From: Gammaproteobacteria bacterium
Lineage (GTDB): Bacteria > Pseudomonadota > Gammaproteobacteria > Pseudomonadales > Azotimanducaceae
Reading direction: 5' to 3'
DNA length: 48,731 nucleotides
Assembly (NCBI GenBank): GCA_012960535.1
Contig: DUBB01000050.1
Location: 146,620 to 195,350, forward strand
The position numbers and the translations under genes were made by a program. The notes under the pieces are model-generated. The model was not told where the DNA came from and did no database searches. It saw only the letters and a program-made list of their open reading frames with translations. Numbering within the stretch: position 1 is the stretch's first letter; every line of letters starts with the position of its first letter. Shown here piece by piece: positions 45,745 to 48,731 of this stretch.

Positions 45745-46140
45745 CAGGGCTCACTGGACTATTCACTGAACTATTCACTGAACTATCCTCTGGACTATTC
45801 ACTGGGCAATTCATTGAACTATCTACTGGGCTGTCCATTGAACTATCCATTGAACTATCCTCTGAACTGTCCGCTGAAATATCCACTGAACGGGGCAATC
45901 GCCTGTTGTCTGCTTGTGTGACCAGCGTTTATGTTTAAATTGCGCTGTTTATGACAGGTTTTGATCGCCGTGCCTGATTGAATAATTAAGGCTTTATTCA
46001 GTAGCTGATGAAGTTTCTGGATAGATAAATTTTTGTGTAGGTTTCAGTCATAGCGAGGCAATCCAGGGACGCGGATCAATTGTGAGAAAACGGAGAACAC
46101 CGGTTTAGCCAGGTCTGGGTACTACTTAGATCATGGGCGA
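45745..46140. other. Intergenic region dominated by 12-bp array
   Basis: 396 bp between convergent genes (M20 peptidase and LLM gene). The first 150 bp hold the tandem array; the remaining 250 bp shows no gene or hairpin that I can support. Confidence 0.7.
45752..45891. repeat. 12-bp degenerate tandem array, about 11.7 copies
   Basis: Units begin every 12 bp from 45752; consensus CACTGAACTATC. Starts 7 bp after the M20 peptidase stop. Units differ at 1-4 positions. Because 12 is a multiple of three, spurious low-complexity frames run through it on both strands. No constant repeat/variable spacer structure, so not CRISPR. Confidence 0.9.
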
Positions 46141-47169
46141 TTATAATCCCTGGATCACGGGTAGCACTTCGCTTTCAAATAATGGGTCGCCCAGGGCCAG
46201 GTGAATCATATCCACACCAGAAGATTTGAGTGCTGCCAGGCGCTCGATAATGGTTTCCGGCGAACCGATCAGGCCCGTGGCATAACCCTCGTTGGTATCG
46301 AGCATGCTCAGGGCATCGGCATTGGCCCACATGCCTTCGGCGCCAATGAGGCGTTTCTTGCGGGCGGCTAACACCACGGGATCTATATTGTTTAACATGG
46401 CGCTGATTTCCTGCTCTGCTTCCGCATCGGTGGCACGACAAAGGGGGATGCCGTAGACCGCAAACCGGGGGCATGCTGCCTGTGTGCCTGCCCTGGCCCT
46501 GACTTTATCGATTAGACCCTGGATTTTCTCCAGCGAGCCGCCATTGAGGAACATCCAGTCTGATTGCTGCACGGCCATGGTGATGGCAGCATCTGACTGG
46601 CCGCCCTGGAACACCTCCAAAGGGCTAGTCGGGCGGGGTTCCAGCACCAGGTCCTGTACCTGGTAATAGCTGCCCTGGTAATTGAACAGCTCGTTATCCC
46701 AGGCGCCGCGCAATACTTCGATGAATTCTGATGATCGTGCATAGCGACCACCATGATCCAGAGGATCAATACCGTATTTGGAAAATTCCTCCAGGTTCCA
46801 GCCACTGGTTACATTGATACTCCAGCGACCGTCACTGAGGTTGTCCAGGGTGGACGCCCATTTGGCGATCACAGCGGGATGAAAGAACCCGGGATGAATG
46901 GCGGTGACCAGCCTGATGCTGTTGCTGTGGGCAGCGATGTAATCGGTCATGGCCAGGCAGTCCAAGGTGGAGCCTTCAATGTCGCTGGCGTTACCCCACC
47001 AGCGCTGGGCTATCAACAGGTGACTGAGGTCAAGCTGCTCGAGCCGGTGCACATACTGGCGTACCAGTTCCCTGAGCTGGCGACCTTTCGGCATCTCTTT
47101 TACTGGTTGTTTGCTTTTCACTACTTGGGTACCAGAGAAGGTAGACGGGGCCCAGGTGCAGGTGTACAT
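46141..47169 (-). CDS. LLM-class monooxygenase, alkanesulfonate monooxygenase-like
   Basis: 342 residues, SsuD/SfnG-like flavin-dependent monooxygenase using FMNH2 from a separate reductase. RLVTAIHPGFFHPAVIAK near 83 and SDGRWSINVTSGWNLEEF near 110 match the family, followed by YYQVQDLVLEP and QGGQSDAA for FMN phosphate binding. No reductase (ssuE) or sulfonate transporter is adjacent, so sulfonate use is not shown. AAGGAGG before the ATG. Downstream of the CoA transferase (129 bp). Confidence 0.85.
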   Translation of the reverse strand: MYTCTWAPSTFSGTQVVKSKQPVKEMPKGRQLRELVRQYVHRLEQLDLSHLLIAQRWWGNASDIEGSTLDCLAMTDYIAAHSNSIRLVTAIHPGFFHPAVIAKWASTLDNLSDGRWSINVTSGWNLEEFSKYGIDPLDHGGRYARSSEFIEVLRGAWDNELFNYQGSYYQVQDLVLEPRPTSPLEVFQGGQSDAAITMAVQQSDWMFLNGGSLEKIQGLIDKVRARAGTQAACPRFAVYGIPLCRATDAEAEQEISAMLNNIDPVVLAARKKRLIGAEGMWANADALSMLDTNEGYATGLIGSPETIIERLAALKSSGVDMIHLALGDPLFESEVLPVIQGL

Positions 47170-47298
47170 GTTGTTTCCTCCTTCTCTATAGATAGGGACA
47201 GGCCACCTAAGATGGCCAGTGCTTTAGGCCTAGCCTGGTTGAGCGTACCACGACTTCTGTCGTCAATGTTCCGGGGTTCCCGATATCAGTTAGCTATG

Positions 47299-48489
47299 TT
47301 ACTTCGCAGGCGTGATACCAAACTCGGCCAGGATCTCTTCGTTATGTTCTCCCAGTCTGGGTGGCGCTTGATAAAAACTGGTTTGGCTCTTGGTAAACTT
47401 GATTGGATTACCTGACAGTGCCACCTCAGGGTTCTCGCCTGGCAGTTGGTACTGCTGGATCATGTTTCTTGCGGCAACATGGGGATCTGCGAATACCTCG
47501 GCCATTGAATTGGCGGGTCCGCACGGAACACTGCCGCCGATGAGATCAAGAATTTCCTGTTTGGTTCGAGTCGATGTCCAGCTGGCAACCACTTCTTCGG
47601 TGAAAGCTTGATTCTCAACGCGTTTGAAGTTGTTACGGGTTCGATCGTCTTTGCCGAGCTCCGGCCGTCCCATGGCGTCGCAGAGTAGCTGCCAGTGGCG
47701 CTCAACCGGTGCGGCAATGGCTATTCTGCCGTCCACCGTTGGAAACAGGCCAAAGGGGACCAGTATTTTTTTGCCCGGTTTTCGCGATTGTTTGGTTAAG
47801 CTGTATGCGGCGACGTTCGGCTTCAGCAGAGTCAGCATGCTGTCGTACATGGCAACGTCAAAAAACTCCCCTTCACCGGTCTGCTGGGCACGATGAATGG
47901 CAGACACCATACCCAGGGCCATCAGGGTGCCCGGATAGATGTCGGCGATAGCGATCGGGAACAAATCACCGGTCGCCTCAACCAGACCACCGGCACTCTG
48001 GCCAGCGACGTCCAGGCAGGGCCAGGACGAGTAGGGGCTGTCTCCTGTTCTCGGATCGCCATAGCCGCGTACAGCGCCATAAACGATAGCGGGGTTGCGC
48101 TCAGCGATGGTCTCGTAACTGAGGCCCAGGTCATCCATGACGCCGGCCCGCATGTTTTCGACGATGGCATCGGCCTGTTCGCACAGTTGCAGCAGGATCT
48201 CTTTATCTTCTGGCTTCTTGAGGTCAAGGCAGATACTGCGTTTATTACGGTTAACGCCGGCAAAGGACATACCGTAATCGACGCCGGCATCGGCGTGGTT
48301 ACGGGCGTGCTCGTAATCGGGTGGGAAGGGCGGCACGGGTCGAAAATTGTCACCGTTGGGCGGTTCGACCTTGATGACGTTTGCGCCTAGATCGGCCAGT
48401 AATACGGTGCCAAACGGCCCCGCAAAAGCCATGGTGCAATCGATGATGGTTAGATCATCCAGTGGCCCGGTACGTTGTGCCTGTTTCAT
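47299..48489 (-). CDS. CaiB/BaiF family III CoA transferase
   Basis: 396 residues. DLTIIDCTMAFAGPFGTVLL opens the protein, GANVIKVEPP near 35 binds CoA, GLSYETIAERNPAIVYG near 125. The catalytic Asp that forms the acyl intermediate is expected in DVAGQSAGGL near 170. Moves CoA from one carboxylate to another, activating a substrate for degradation. A short 21-bp gap separates it from the upstream gene at 48511, with GGAGA before its ATG. Operon with the LLM genes either side is likely. Confidence 0.9.
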   Translation of the reverse strand: MKQAQRTGPLDDLTIIDCTMAFAGPFGTVLLADLGANVIKVEPPNGDNFRPVPPFPPDYEHARNHADAGVDYGMSFAGVNRNKRSICLDLKKPEDKEILLQLCEQADAIVENMRAGVMDDLGLSYETIAERNPAIVYGAVRGYGDPRTGDSPYSSWPCLDVAGQSAGGLVEATGDLFPIAIADIYPGTLMALGMVSAIHRAQQTGEGEFFDVAMYDSMLTLLKPNVAAYSLTKQSRKPGKKILVPFGLFPTVDGRIAIAAPVERHWQLLCDAMGRPELGKDDRTRNNFKRVENQAFTEEVVASWTSTRTKQEILDLIGGSVPCGPANSMAEVFADPHVAARNMIQQYQLPGENPEVALSGNPIKFTKSQTSFYQAPPRLGEHNEEILAEFGITPAK

Positions 48490-48510
48490 GGCTATCTCCG
48501 TTTATTATTG

Positions 48511-48731
48511 TTAATCCAGTTCAGGCTGCAAGGCCCTGTAGATTTGCTCCAGGTGATCGATCATCGCGTCGCTTGAACGAAAACCCAATTGGAAAATCGG
48601 TACGCAATCAATAGAGATTTGGTCAAAGCCAAGCACCTGAAGGGCGTTGGCCTGTTCTTTGAGTAAATCCAGGTCGGCATAGAAGCGTTTGCGTTTTTCT
48701 TTATCCAGCGGTCCGGGAGACAGGCTCATTT
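48511..48731 (-). CDS. C-terminal part of a gene cut by the window edge, possibly LLM-class
   Basis: About 73 codons remain; the frame is open to the edge, and an ATG at 48729 may be internal or the true start. The end GFDQISIDCVPIFQLGFRSS with DHLEQIYRALQPELD resembles the C-terminal helix-strand-helix of TIM-barrel oxidoreductases, but the fragment is too short to assign. Its stop is 21 bp before the CoA transferase start, so one transcript is likely. Confidence 0.5.
   Translation of the reverse strand, partial: MSLSPGPLDKEKRKRFYADLDLLKEQANALQVLGFDQISIDCVPIFQLGFRSSDAMIDHLEQIYRALQPELD

Noticed and set aside
45752..45891. CRISPR-like look of the array
   Set aside because: Units are 12 bp with no unique spacers and no cas genes nearby.
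45632..45938. Open frames on both strands through the 12-bp array (Asp/Ser-rich on minus, Glu/Leu/Ser-rich on plus)
   Set aside because: Period 12 keeps any frame open, composition is purely the repeat, and they overlap the end of the M20 peptidase; no start site support.
1..48731. tRNA, rRNA, insertion sequences, prophage
   Set aside because: None recognised by motif; no transposase-like protein among the readable frames.

Overview
The window reads as chromosome of a free-living, probably marine gammaproteobacterium; this is inferred, because no rRNA or other taxonomic marker is present. Supporting signs are a FecA-like TonB receptor behind a Fur box, a Yej-type peptide ABC importer, LPS-core-like glycosyltransferases, an HpnN/MMPL-like lipid exporter, and a dense set of small-molecule catabolic enzymes (luciferase-like monooxygenases, GSTs, nitronate monooxygenase, amidohydrolases, CoA transferase). 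Base composition is near 50% GC throughout. I saw no phage genes, insertion sequences, tRNA, rRNA or CRISPR.

Layout. 1-2025 (-): iron-type TonB-dependent receptor, cut by the window edge. 2243-8137 (-): envelope-lipid-like operon of GT4 glycosyltransferase, RND/MMPL exporter, LLM oxidoreductase and gpsA. 8618-14412: yejA-yejB-yejE (-) with the ATPase yejF divergent (+). 14535-16424: two convergent glycosyltransferases. 16569-18666 (-): GMC dehydrogenase with a gluconate-dehydrogenase-subunit-3-like partner. 18783-27668 (+): nine co-directional genes (GST, VOC protein, metal-motif-less amidohydrolase, LLM monooxygenase, nitronate monooxygenase, cupin, MDR reductase, SDR, ThDP enzyme) that look like an uncharacterised catabolic pathway. 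27761-33218: PM20D1-like peptidase, nitroreductase, MFS exporter with divergent TetR, and a small membrane protein. 33829-36116: serine hydrolase convergent with a long GST. 36252-40235 (-): MttB-family methyltransferase followed by a dimethylglycine-dehydrogenase-like flavoprotein. 40588-45744: amidohydrolase, MAPEG protein, an adenosine-deaminase-like protein lacking the usual catalytic Glu, DUF1993 protein and a secreted M20 peptidase. 46141-48731 (-): LLM monooxygenase, CaiB/BaiF CoA transferase and the end of another gene.

Two themes stand out. First, the gene content is strongly oxidative and catabolic: at least three LLM-class flavoproteins, two of them paralogs of one subfamily, and two AHS-type proteins with altered active sites. 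Second, many intergenic gaps carry short degenerate tandem arrays with different periods (9, 11, 12, 13 and 15 bp). The largest is an approximately 11.7-copy 12-bp array at 45752-45891, whose core recurs in a smaller array at 41819-41854.
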